From: Myxococcota bacterium
GTDB lineage: Bacteria; Myxococcota_C; UBA6777
Length of the DNA stretch: 16,412 nt
Reading direction: 5' to 3'
Assembly: GCA_963169055.1 (NCBI GenBank)
Contig: CAUJFU010000219.1
Coordinates: forward strand, 1 to 16,412
This document shows positions 1-6,001 of this stretch, piece after piece. The translations under genes and the position numbers were made by a program. Below the pieces are notes generated by a model that saw only the letters and a list, made by a program, of their open reading frames with translations, did no database searches and was not told the origin of the DNA. Every line of letters begins with the position of its first letter. Positions within the stretch are counted from its first letter, which is position 1.

Positions 1-235
1 TGCGACTAAAGAAAACGGCGAGAGCAGCGGCTTCTTTGAGGGTGGTTTTGGGCAACCGGCTACATTGATCGGGATTTTGGACGATCACGTGCGATCCCGA
101 AGTGGGTGCAACATGCAGCCAAAAATCGTAAGATTTTGCGATCTTGAAGGTGAGCAGATCGTTGTCTCGGGCATTTTTGCCCACAAGGATCGTCCACCCA
201 TCCGAAGAAGTATAAGAGCGGTAAGGTTCAGCCAT
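1..235 (-). CDS. Stand-alone NFACT-R (DUF814) RNA-binding domain protein, partial
   Basis: The 3' part is missing; 78 residues are visible. The ATG at 235 is preceded by GAGGAG with a 4-nt spacer, which fixes the start. The protein enters almost directly into an NFACT-R domain: GWTILVGKNARDNDLLT at about residues 13-29, DFWLHV at 37-42, GSHVIV at 47-52 and LKEAAALAVFFS near the cut. In full-length RqcH/Rqc2/FbpA proteins this domain lies at the C terminus, after NFACT-N and coiled-coil regions. Those proteins bind tRNA and obstructed 50S subunits and add C-terminal tails to stalled nascent chains. Here the N-terminal parts are absent, so this is the short, single-domain form. By family knowledge it probably binds RNA or the ribosome in the cytosol, but its exact role is unknown. 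It lies about 200 bp downstream of the dehydrogenase gene on the same strand, separated by a structured repeat, so co-transcription is uncertain. Confidence 0.85.
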   Translation of the reverse strand, partial: MAEPYRSYTSSDGWTILVGKNARDNDLLTFKIAKSYDFWLHVAPTSGSHVIVQNPDQCSRLPKTTLKEAAALAVFFSR

Positions 236-266
236 CGGGCTCCTCATCGATATCAATTGTTGAAAA

Positions 267-410
267 GAGTGACGCAGAGGACAAAAACTCCGTGTTCGCG
301 GCCCTCCAAGCGACAGAGTCATTGGCTTGAAACACGGCGCTCGCTTCGTCGATACGGGGTCAAGGGGACAAAGTTCCCTTGCGGGGCGTGGGGTGGCACC
401 CCACCAAAAC
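267..410 (+). repeat. Structured dispersed repeat, copy A
   Basis: This is a non-coding element whose second copy lies inverted at 2262-2405. A 39-bp block (294-332, starting GTTCGCGG and ending TTGAAA) matches copy B at 34 of 39 positions by hand count. The inner block (351-404) shares ATACGGGGTCAAGGGG, CCCTTGCGGGG and a perfect 7-bp hairpin, GTGGGGT-GGC-ACCCCAC (388-404). A second stem pairs CAAGGG (361-366) with CCCTTG (376-381). Differences between the copies fall in the hairpin loops more than in the stems, which suggests a conserved nucleic-acid structure. The outer boundary is fuzzy: weaker similarity continues to an ATCGAT at 246-251. It occupies most of the gap between the NFACT-R gene and the dehydrogenase gene. 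It contains no credible gene. Confidence 0.8.
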
Positions 411-439
411 CATCCAAAGCAAGCAGCGCTTCGGCATGA

Positions 440-1357
440 TCAAGAAGTAGGAGAGGAAGGGCGGCCAGCCATGTGTTCAAGAGCAAGGATCAAAGCGTGG
501 GTGCCGCAACGACCGTGTCCTTGGGCTTGGACGGCGGTGTAGAGTTGATGAACCAAGGCCAGCCCGGGCAAGGGCAACCGCATACGGCGTGCTTCGTCCA
601 ACGCAAGCTGCATATCTTTGAGAAAATGCTCGACAAAAAATCCGGGGTCGAAGTTGCGGCGCAAGATCCGAGGGGCGAGGTTTTCGAGGGTCCAACAACC
701 TGCGGCCCCTTTGGAGATCGAGGCCAGCATCACTTCGAGCTGGAGGCCGGCGCGTGCGCCGTACAAAAGCGCTTCGCACACACCAATCATCGTACCTGCG
801 ATGGTGATCTGGTTGCACATCTTGGTGTGTTGGCCGCATCCTGCGGGGCCTTGGTACATGATCGACTTGCCCATCAACGAAAATAGCGGAACCACCGCAT
901 CGACAGCGTTCTTATCTCCACCGACCATGATCGCCAAACGCGCTTCACGCGCTCCCACATCGCCGCCCGAAACAGGTGCGTCGATCGAAAAGACGCCTTT
1001 TTTCTGAGCGACTTCGGCGATCTCTTCGGCCAATGATGGAGCGGTGGTTGTCATATCCACCAAGATCGTCCCAACTTCCGCCCCCGCAAGCATCCCTTCG
1101 GGCCCAAAGAAAACTTGCCGCACATCTTCGGGGAATCCGACGATCGAAAAAGCGACCTGACTTTGCGCTGCGACTTGTGCCGGTGTATCGGCCCAGATCG
1201 CTCCTGCGGCGAGCAAGGGTTCGGCTTTGGCCTTGGTTCGGCTGTGGATCGTCATCGAATAACCCGCATCCAAAAGATGCTGACACATCCAGCGCCCCAT
1301 CACACCCGTACCGATCCAACCGATGCGCGTCTTTCCGGGTTCAACCATCTGCAACAT
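440..1357 (-). CDS. NAD(P)-dependent beta-hydroxyacid dehydrogenase (3-hydroxyisobutyrate dehydrogenase family)
   Basis: This 305-residue cytosolic oxidoreductase has the usual length for the family. It should oxidise a short 3-hydroxyacid, or reduce the matching semialdehyde, using NAD(P). An N-terminal Rossmann fold carries WIGTGVMG (residues 14-21). The substrate-binding signature DAPVSGG is at 126-132. The [10 protein letters not shown] segment holds the expected catalytic Lys179 and Asn182. The remainder is the all-helical C-terminal domain. The family includes 3-hydroxyisobutyrate, tartronate semialdehyde and glyoxylate/succinic semialdehyde reductases, and I cannot choose between them from sequence. 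The start at 1357 is supported by AAGGAG 7 nt upstream. That site lies inside the last codons of the GST-like gene, whose stop is only 2 nt before this ATG, so the two are almost certainly translationally coupled. A later Met (residue 4) is possible. Confidence 0.9.
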   Translation of the reverse strand: MLQMVEPGKTRIGWIGTGVMGRWMCQHLLDAGYSMTIHSRTKAKAEPLLAAGAIWADTPAQVAAQSQVAFSIVGFPEDVRQVFFGPEGMLAGAEVGTILVDMTTTAPSLAEEIAEVAQKKGVFSIDAPVSGGDVGAREARLAIMVGGDKNAVDAVVPLFSLMGKSIMYQGPAGCGQHTKMCNQITIAGTMIGVCEALLYGARAGLQLEVMLASISKGAAGCWTLENLAPRILRRNFDPGFFVEHFLKDMQLALDEARRMRLPLPGLALVHQLYTAVQAQGHGRCGTHALILALEHMAGRPSSPTS

Positions 1358-1359
1358 GC

Positions 1360-2166
1360 CTATTCTCCTTGGTGTAGAGGACTTTTTGAAGGGACGCGCT
1401 CGTCTCGATACAAGCGCAAAACAAACTGACCCGCTGGATGTTCTTGAAGCGCCGCCAGATCAGGGCGAAGATATGCAGGGACTTCTTCTACAGAAGGAAG
1501 GAACGTCCCGTAGTTCGGGGCCAACACAGCAGGAGCGACCAACGAAGCAAAGGTCAGATCCGCCGCGCTCAAACGATCACCCACCAAATAACGCCGTCCA
1601 TCCGAAAGTTTTTGTGCAACATCGTCAAAGATCGCAAAAACACGCTCGCGATCTTTTTCGGCCTTGTCGCGGCGGATATTCATGGCCTTGCGCATCACAG
1701 CCCGCATCATCGGGAAAAACAAGCTCCACCGCAACTGCGACCACCGATCCTGCGAGATGCCAAACAACCGCCCCACCATCTGCCCGTCAGGCAGCAAATG
1801 GAAGTACAACCAACGGCGCACCGCAGGCCCCAAACGCTTGTCAAAGTCCGAGGCCAACGCGATCACTTCTTCCCGCTGTTCGGGAGCTTCGGGATACAAG
1901 CGCAGCGCAGGTTCGACATAGGGGTCCAAAAACAAGAGGATCGCCGCCGAATCATCGACGACTGCGTGGGGCGTCACCAACACAGGCCGCGTGCGCCCTG
2001 CGCCAAATCTGCGATTGACGATCGCGTGAAACGGCGGAAGATGCGCCTCTTCTTGAAATGACAGACCGCCGCGCTCCAAAGCCCACCGCGCTTTTTCGCA
2101 GTAGTGGCTTGGTCCGATGGTCAACAAACGCCAGCGTTCTCCTTGGGCTTGTTGCTTTTTTTCCAT
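1360..2166 (-). CDS. Glutathione S-transferase-like protein
   Basis: The protein has 268 residues. The N-terminal half is a thioredoxin-like GST domain. It carries an S-H-Y-C-E-K-A-R active-site-like motif (residues 20-27), a cis-proline region RPVLV (60-64) and a DDSAAI segment (71-76) that matches the glutathione-contacting E/D-S motif. The C-terminal half is helical and ends with [19 protein letters not shown], the N-capping-box region typical of GST C-terminal domains. It probably uses glutathione for conjugation, peroxide reduction or dehalogenation-type chemistry; the substrate is unknown. The ATG at 2166 is chosen over an upstream in-frame start because AAGGAG lies 9 nt before it. It is the first gene of an operon with the dehydrogenase. 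Glutathione reductase occurs elsewhere in the window, so the cell clearly has a glutathione pool. The leader contains a tandem repeat and one copy of the structured repeat. Confidence 0.85.
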   Translation of the reverse strand: MEKKQQAQGERWRLLTIGPSHYCEKARWALERGGLSFQEEAHLPPFHAIVNRRFGAGRTRPVLVTPHAVVDDSAAILLFLDPYVEPALRLYPEAPEQREEVIALASDFDKRLGPAVRRWLYFHLLPDGQMVGRLFGISQDRWSQLRWSLFFPMMRAVMRKAMNIRRDKAEKDRERVFAIFDDVAQKLSDGRRYLVGDRLSAADLTFASLVAPAVLAPNYGTFLPSVEEVPAYLRPDLAALQEHPAGQFVLRLYRDERVPSKSPLHQGE

Positions 2167-2203
2167 ATCATCACGCTCCTTGTACGATCGAATTGACGCG
2201 GTT

Positions 2204-2270
2204 GGGTTTGTTTTGTGAGGTTCCACGTCGGGTTTGTTTTGCGATGTTCCACGTCGGGTTTGTTTTGTGG
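2204..2270. repeat. 26-bp tandem repeat, about 2.6 copies, in the GST operon leader
   Basis: Units on the plus strand are 2204-2229, 2230-2255 and a partial 2256-2270. Each begins GGGTTTGTTTTG and the two full units end in TTCCACGTC. The full units differ only at a few central positions. The array runs straight into copy B of the structured repeat and ends about 38 bp upstream of the GST-like start codon. No unique spacers separate the units, so it is not a CRISPR. It could be an operator array or simply slippage-generated. Confidence 0.85.
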
Positions 2271-2405
2271 GGTGCTACCCCACACCCCGCAAGGGACTAT
2301 CGCCCCTTGACCCCGTATAGGCGAACAGAACAGAGGTTTTTCAAACCAACGACGCTGTCGCTTGAAGTGCCGCGAACGCGGTTTTTTTTGAGAATCGCAT
2401 CACTT
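2262..2405 (-). repeat. Structured dispersed repeat, copy B (inverted relative to copy A)
   Basis: Read on the minus strand, this matches copy A in the same block order: GTTCGCGG...TTGAAA (2377-2339), then ATACGGGGTCAAGGGG, CCCTTGCGGGG and the hairpin. The hairpin on the plus strand is GTGGGGT (2267-2273), GCT, ACCCCAC (2277-2283), a perfect 7-bp stem. The second stem is CAAGGG (2290-2295) with CCCTTG (2304-2309). The hairpin end points inward toward the GST-like gene, as in copy A. At its outer end, on the plus strand, CCGC-GAAC-GCGG (2370-2381) is followed by eight T, a weak terminator-like shape. It contains no credible gene. Confidence 0.8.
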
Positions 2406-2447
2406 CTAGAGAAAAGAATCGATACGAAATCCGTCCGTGAAGTAAGT

Positions 2448-2479
2448 AAAAAAGTAGGGGCAGCCCCCCGTGGCTGCCC
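2448..2479 (-). terminator. Intrinsic terminator downstream of the acyl-CoA ligase gene
   Basis: On the minus strand, GGGCAGCC (2479-2472) pairs with GGCTGCCC (2465-2458) across a 6-nt loop. A CTAC and a run of six T follow (2453-2448). This is a textbook Rho-independent terminator. It lies about 290 bp beyond the stop of the acyl-CoA ligase gene and upstream of the GST operon, so it should separate the two transcripts. Confidence 0.7.
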
Positions 2480-2771
2480 AACCACAGGGCTCTCTTTTGT
2501 GTACACGTCCCTCGGATATCGTAGGTTGGGCCGTTTTTGTGGCGTTTTGAGTGGGCGAACGGAAGTTGGCGGGCGGAAGGAAAAAGCCGCCATGAAGAGG
2601 AGGGATGGTTCGCCTCGGAGACAAGAGGCCGTCATGAAGCAGGAACATCGGGGATCATACGACATCCTGAGGCCGCGTGAGCGAAGGTCTCGGAGCAGCC
2701 GCCCGTAGATGCCCGAAGACAGGGCAGCAGATCGCACCGATGTGCCGCGTACACTTCTCTCGGATCTCGTA
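2480..2771. other. Intergenic stretch, no gene recognised
   Basis: This lies between the ligase stop codon and the terminator. Open frames cross it on both strands, but they are low-complexity and Arg/Ser-rich, with no plausible domain. The ATGAAG at 2592 would give a 38-residue basic peptide ending at 2708 after AAGGA; nothing supports it as a gene. Two imperfect direct repeats, GCCGCCATGAAG (2586-2597) and GCCGTCATGAAG, are present. If transcription of the ligase gene reaches the terminator, this stretch is its 3' untranslated region. Confidence 0.5.
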
Positions 2772-4598
2772 TCAATCGCCGCCGCCGCCGGGTACATCGC
2801 CTTGATAGAGAGAGTCGAGCAGATCTTGGTAGCGCTTCATCACGTTGTTGCGCTTGATGCTCATCTTGGGAGTCATCATATCGTTTTCGATCGTAAAGCC
2901 TTCGTCAAGCAAAGCCCATTTTTTGGGTCGTTCGTAGCCTTTAAATTCGGCGCTGTGTTTTTTCAACTCTTCGCCGATCAAAGCGTGTGTACGGGGATCT
3001 TTGTTGATCTCAGCCAAGGTCTCGCCCGAGACACCGTTTTGCTTGGCCCACGATTTGATGGCTGCTTCGTCAGGGTACACCAACACGACGTTGTAGAGCT
3101 TGTTGAAGCCGTACAAGAAGACTTGGTCGATATAACCGCTGAGTTTGAGCAGTTCTTCGAGCGGCGAAGGCACCACATACTTGCCGTTTTCGAGCTTGTA
3201 CTGTTCTTTGACGCGGCCTGTGATCTTGATAAAGCCCTCGGGATCGATCGAACCCATGTCGCCTGTGCGGAAAGCGCGTTTGCCGTCCATATCGAAGATC
3301 ACTTTGGCCGTATCTTCGGGGTGGTTGTGGTAGCCTTGCATAATGTTCGGTCCGACCACCACGATCTCCCCTTCTTGGCCTTGGGGTAGCTTTTTGCCTT
3401 CATCGTTGCAGATGTAGATTTGCACACCCGGGATCGGCTTTCCGATCGTGCCGATCTTTCGGGCGTGTGGCGAATTGGCCGAGGCGATCGGAGAAGTCTC
3501 CGTCAAACCGTAGCCTTCAAACACCAAGATCCCCACGTCGTCGATGAACATCGCCACTTCACGAGAAAGTGCTGCGCCCCCCGAGAAAGCGTACTTGAGG
3601 CGGCCCCCAAAACGCGCTTTGACCTTGGAAAACACCAGCTTATCAAAGAATTTGTATTGCGCGTCAAGGAATGCGCTTTTCTTGCCCTTCTCGGCCAATT
3701 CACGGCGCTTTTGCGCAACCTTCAAACCTTTGTTGAACAGAAAACGCGCAACAGCCGAACCTGCCGCCATCTTCTTGTTGAGGCCATCGTAGATGCGGTT
3801 AAAGATACGTGGAACCGCAAACAGCAAGGTCGGTTTGACCTCACCAAAGTTGTCCATCAACGTGGACACGCTCTCGGCGATGCCCATCGATGCGCCACAA
3901 CTGAGAAGGACGTGCAACTCCACCGTTTGACCAAACGAGTGCGCCCAAGGCAAAAAGCTCAAGCTGCGGTCGTTTTGATCCATCGGAAAGAAACCATGAA
4001 CCGCGTTGACGTTGGAGATGATGTTGCCGTGCGAGAGGATCACGCCTTTGGGCTTGCCCGTGGTTCCCGATGTATAGATCAATCCCGCCGTTTCTTCTTC
4101 GGTGGGATAGGTCGGTGGGACAGGAGAAGCTGCGCCTTTTTTCAAGTGTCCAGCGTACGAATACGCCGCACTTTCGGGAGCTTCAAAGCTGATGATGTGC
4201 TCAAGCCCGTTGATCTCTTGGGGAAAAGACTTGGTCTTTTCGTAGATGGCTTCTTTCGCCACGAGCAGCACCTTGGCCCCAGAATCTTCGACGATGTATT
4301 TCCAATCTTTCGGCAGTTGCGATTCGTACATCGGTACATAGTGTGCAGCCAAACCGTACGTTGCATACGCCGCCACCGCCCATTCCACACGGTTATCCGC
4401 GATCACCGCCACCTTGTCACCGCGCTTCACCCCAAGCAAGGCCAACGCTGCACGAAACTTGTCCACCTCTTGACCAAATTCTTCGTGGGTCATCCACTGA
4501 TACGCGCCGTTTTTCTTGGTCCCAAACAACAAGTTCTTTGCGTACCGTTGGCGGGCTTTCACTTGCATATCCACAAGCGAAGAAAAATTCTCAGCCAT
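2772..4598 (-). CDS. Long-chain acyl-CoA synthetase (AMP-forming, FadD/LACS type)
   Basis: The 608-residue ANL-superfamily enzyme should activate long-chain fatty acids with ATP and CoA to acyl-CoA, for beta-oxidation or lipid synthesis. Visible motifs are the phosphate-binding loop YTSGTTGKPKG (residues 175-185), the A5 motif GYGLTE (362-367), RTGD with its ribose-binding Asp (444-447) and the hinge region GRVKEQYKLENGKYVVP (461-477). The insertion between the loop and A5, and the overall length, fit the large LACS subgroup (Faa/ACSL-like) better than E. coli FadD. The C-terminal motif reads TPKMSIKR (576-583). The usual TPxxKxKR lysine is Ser580, with lysines at 578 and 582. The ATG at 4598 has GAGGAG just upstream; an in-frame start 84 nt earlier has no such site. 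It appears monocistronic, with a terminator about 290 bp downstream. The tail is Gly-rich (PGGGGD) from a GCC-repeat tract. Confidence 0.92.
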   Translation of the reverse strand: MAENFSSLVDMQVKARQRYAKNLLFGTKKNGAYQWMTHEEFGQEVDKFRAALALLGVKRGDKVAVIADNRVEWAVAAYATYGLAAHYVPMYESQLPKDWKYIVEDSGAKVLLVAKEAIYEKTKSFPQEINGLEHIISFEAPESAAYSYAGHLKKGAASPVPPTYPTEEETAGLIYTSGTTGKPKGVILSHGNIISNVNAVHGFFPMDQNDRSLSFLPWAHSFGQTVELHVLLSCGASMGIAESVSTLMDNFGEVKPTLLFAVPRIFNRIYDGLNKKMAAGSAVARFLFNKGLKVAQKRRELAEKGKKSAFLDAQYKFFDKLVFSKVKARFGGRLKYAFSGGAALSREVAMFIDDVGILVFEGYGLTETSPIASANSPHARKIGTIGKPIPGVQIYICNDEGKKLPQGQEGEIVVVGPNIMQGYHNHPEDTAKVIFDMDGKRAFRTGDMGSIDPEGFIKITGRVKEQYKLENGKYVVPSPLEELLKLSGYIDQVFLYGFNKLYNVVLVYPDEAAIKSWAKQNGVSGETLAEINKDPRTHALIGEELKKHSAEFKGYERPKKWALLDEGFTIENDMMTPKMSIKRNNVMKRYQDLLDSLYQGDVPGGGGD

Positions 4599-4853
4599 CG
4601 CTCTCTCCTCAAATGTAACGAAAGACTGCTTGTGCCGACGCGTACGCCCGCTCCTGCGCAGCGCACACCCCTCAAACAGCAAAAATGTTTCCTGTCAGCG
4701 CTCCAAAACCACCTAGGCAGCTATGCCTTCTCAAGCCCTTCTCTGGCCCCGAGATATCGCCCCTTTGTGGATGCGCATTGCAGGATTAACAGATGCCCAC
4801 CCGAAAATCAAGCCATCGCCCTGCTTTTGTTTCAAGACCTGCTGAAAAATCGC

Positions 4854-4883
4854 TTGACAACAGGAACCTCTGCGTTGTATCTC
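4854..4883 (+). promoter_or_regulatory. Candidate sigma-70-type promoter for rpsD
   Basis: A consensus -35 box TTGACA (4854-4859) is followed, after 18 bp, by TATCTC (4878-4883) as a fair -10 box. The start would fall near 4890, giving a leader of about 295 nt before the rpsD start codon. The -35 match is strong and the -10 match is only moderate. Confidence 0.45.
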
Positions 4884-5144
4884 TGTCCCCCTAAAAATGC
4901 GTCGTTTGGATCACACGATTCTTGCCATCCACACAAACATCCCTTTGCACAACGCACACGACGCACACCAAATCGAGATCAGACTCCACATCTTAGACCT
5001 GTGGCGTTCTCCTCGTCACAAGGCCCTTTCATGTTTCGCGCGGGTTTCTTCTCTGCGGCTGGAGAATCGACCCACCTCGATCGCGAGATCATCCGTCAAG
5101 CCTTGCTGCTTCACCTTGCAACACAAACTATCCTTTTGACTTTC

Positions 5145-5162
5145 TTGCGCAACATCGCGCAA
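5145..5162 (+). promoter_or_regulatory. Hairpin immediately upstream of the rpsD ribosome-binding site
   Basis: TTGCGC (5145-5150) and GCGCAA (5157-5162) form a perfect 6-bp stem with the loop AACATC. The hairpin ends about 10 nt before the GGAGG of rpsD. S4 is a translational autoregulator in several bacteria, so an mRNA structure here could be part of an S4 operator. That role is inferred from position only. Confidence 0.3.
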
Positions 5163-5185
5163 AACGATTCTTTGGAGGTTCCCTC

Positions 5186-5800
5186 ATGGCCCGTTATACC
5201 GGCCCCCGTGTGAAAAAGATGCGCAGCTTGGGCATCAACCTGCCCGGCCTTTCCCGTAAATCCATGGACAAACGTCCCTATCCCCCCGGTCAACACGGCA
5301 AAGTCGGACGTCGTAAGCTCACCGAATATGGCCGCCGTCTCCTCGAAAAACAAAAACTTCGCGTCAACTACGGACTCACCGAACGTCAACTGCGTAACAC
5401 CATGTCCGCAGCCAAAAGCAGCAAGCTCGACACAGGTATCAAGCTGCTCGAACTCCTTGAGCGCCGTCTTGACAACGTCGTCTTCCGCGCTGGCTTCGCA
5501 GCCACCATCCCCGCTGCACGCCAATTGATCAACCACGGGCACATCACCGTCAACGGACGCCGTGTGGATATCCCCTCTTACACCGTCAACCAAGGCGACC
5601 TTATCCGTCCCCGCGAAAAAACCGCCAAAAAGGCCTTCGTCTTGGAAGCCGTCAAAAGCCCCTCCCTAATCCGCCCCAACTGGATGTCTTTCGATGAAGC
5701 CGAAATGACTGCCACGGTCATGACACTCCCCGACGCAGAGAGCGTGCCTTTCCCCGTCGAGATCCAGTACGTCATCGAATTCTACGCCAAAAGTCTCTAA
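5186..5800 (+). CDS. rpsD: 30S ribosomal protein S4
   Basis: The 204-residue protein matches bacterial S4 over its full length. S4 binds the 5' domain of 16S rRNA early in 30S assembly and helps maintain decoding accuracy. The N-terminal region (MARYTGPRVKKMRSLGINLPG, then YPPGQHG at about 32-38) has no cysteines, so this is the zinc-independent form. The S4 RNA-binding domain (about residues 95-155) contains RRLDNVVFRAGFA and ARQLINHGHITVNGRRVDIPSY. The ATG at 5186 follows TTTGGAGG. Unlike the arrangement in many bacteria, rpsD is not beside rpsM, rpsK and rpoA. It stands alone with a long leader, so it needs its own control. Divergent extra S4 copies exist in some genomes, but this one looks fully functional. 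Confidence 0.97.
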   Translation: MARYTGPRVKKMRSLGINLPGLSRKSMDKRPYPPGQHGKVGRRKLTEYGRRLLEKQKLRVNYGLTERQLRNTMSAAKSSKLDTGIKLLELLERRLDNVVFRAGFAATIPAARQLINHGHITVNGRRVDIPSYTVNQGDLIRPREKTAKKAFVLEAVKSPSLIRPNWMSFDEAEMTATVMTLPDAESVPFPVEIQYVIEFYAKSL

Positions 5801-5876
5801 TCCCCTCCCCTGCCCTATCCGCCCCTGCCTTTTCTTCTTTCCCCATATTCTCCGTTTTGCCTTCCAACTCTTTTTA
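5801..5876 (+). terminator. C-rich, G-poor stretch after rpsD, possible Rho-dependent termination region
   Basis: The 76 nt after the rpsD stop codon are strongly pyrimidine-rich with very few G, and no stem-loop with a T run is present. Such C-over-G tracts are typical of Rho loading sites. A weak promoter-like pair for the downstream gene overlaps its end (TTGCCT at 5857-5862, 17 bp, TAGGCA at 5880-5885). Both readings are tentative. Confidence 0.3.
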
Positions 5877-6001
5877 CGCTAGGCAAGCCCTACTTCGTCT
5901 GTTAAGCTGCGCCATCCTTTTCATGTTCTCGACACCACCGACACGATCGCGTACCGCCGCCCAAAGATCAACGGTTGAGCGATCACAAAGGAGAGCGCAA
6001 G

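Larger units (their letters stand above)
4599..5185. other. Divergent intergenic region between acyl-CoA ligase and rpsD
   Basis: This 587-bp gap must hold the promoters of both flanking genes. I see one credible plus-strand promoter (4854-4883), a small hairpin AGGCA-GCTA-TGCCT (4715-4728) and a second hairpin just before the rpsD ribosome-binding site (5145-5162). No convincing promoter for the ligase stands out on the minus strand. Open frames through the region, including an 80-codon one at 4897-5139, lack a ribosome-binding site or recognisable content, so I see no gene. Confidence 0.6.

Noticed and set aside
2204-2270. Possible CRISPR array
   Set aside because: The 26-bp units are directly adjacent with no unique spacers, there are fewer than three copies, and no cas gene is present.
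246-2424. Composite transposon or insertion sequence
   Set aside because: No transposase or recombinase is encoded between or beside the inverted repeats, and no clear target-site duplication was found by eye.
2058-2797. Overlapping plus-strand (216 codons) and minus-strand (166 codons) frames in the gap between the ligase and GST genes
   Set aside because: Both run through the dispersed repeat and the terminator hairpin, lack ribosome-binding sites, and give Arg/Ser/Pro-rich sequence without a domain.
4897-5139. Small 80-codon gene in the rpsD leader
   Set aside because: There is no ribosome-binding site at its start and the product has no recognisable feature; it is better read as leader RNA.
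3420-5213. 597-codon plus-strand open frame opposite the acyl-CoA ligase and into rpsD
   Set aside because: It lies opposite a clear ligase gene, is rich in Arg, His and Phe with no domain, and would overlap the rpsD start.
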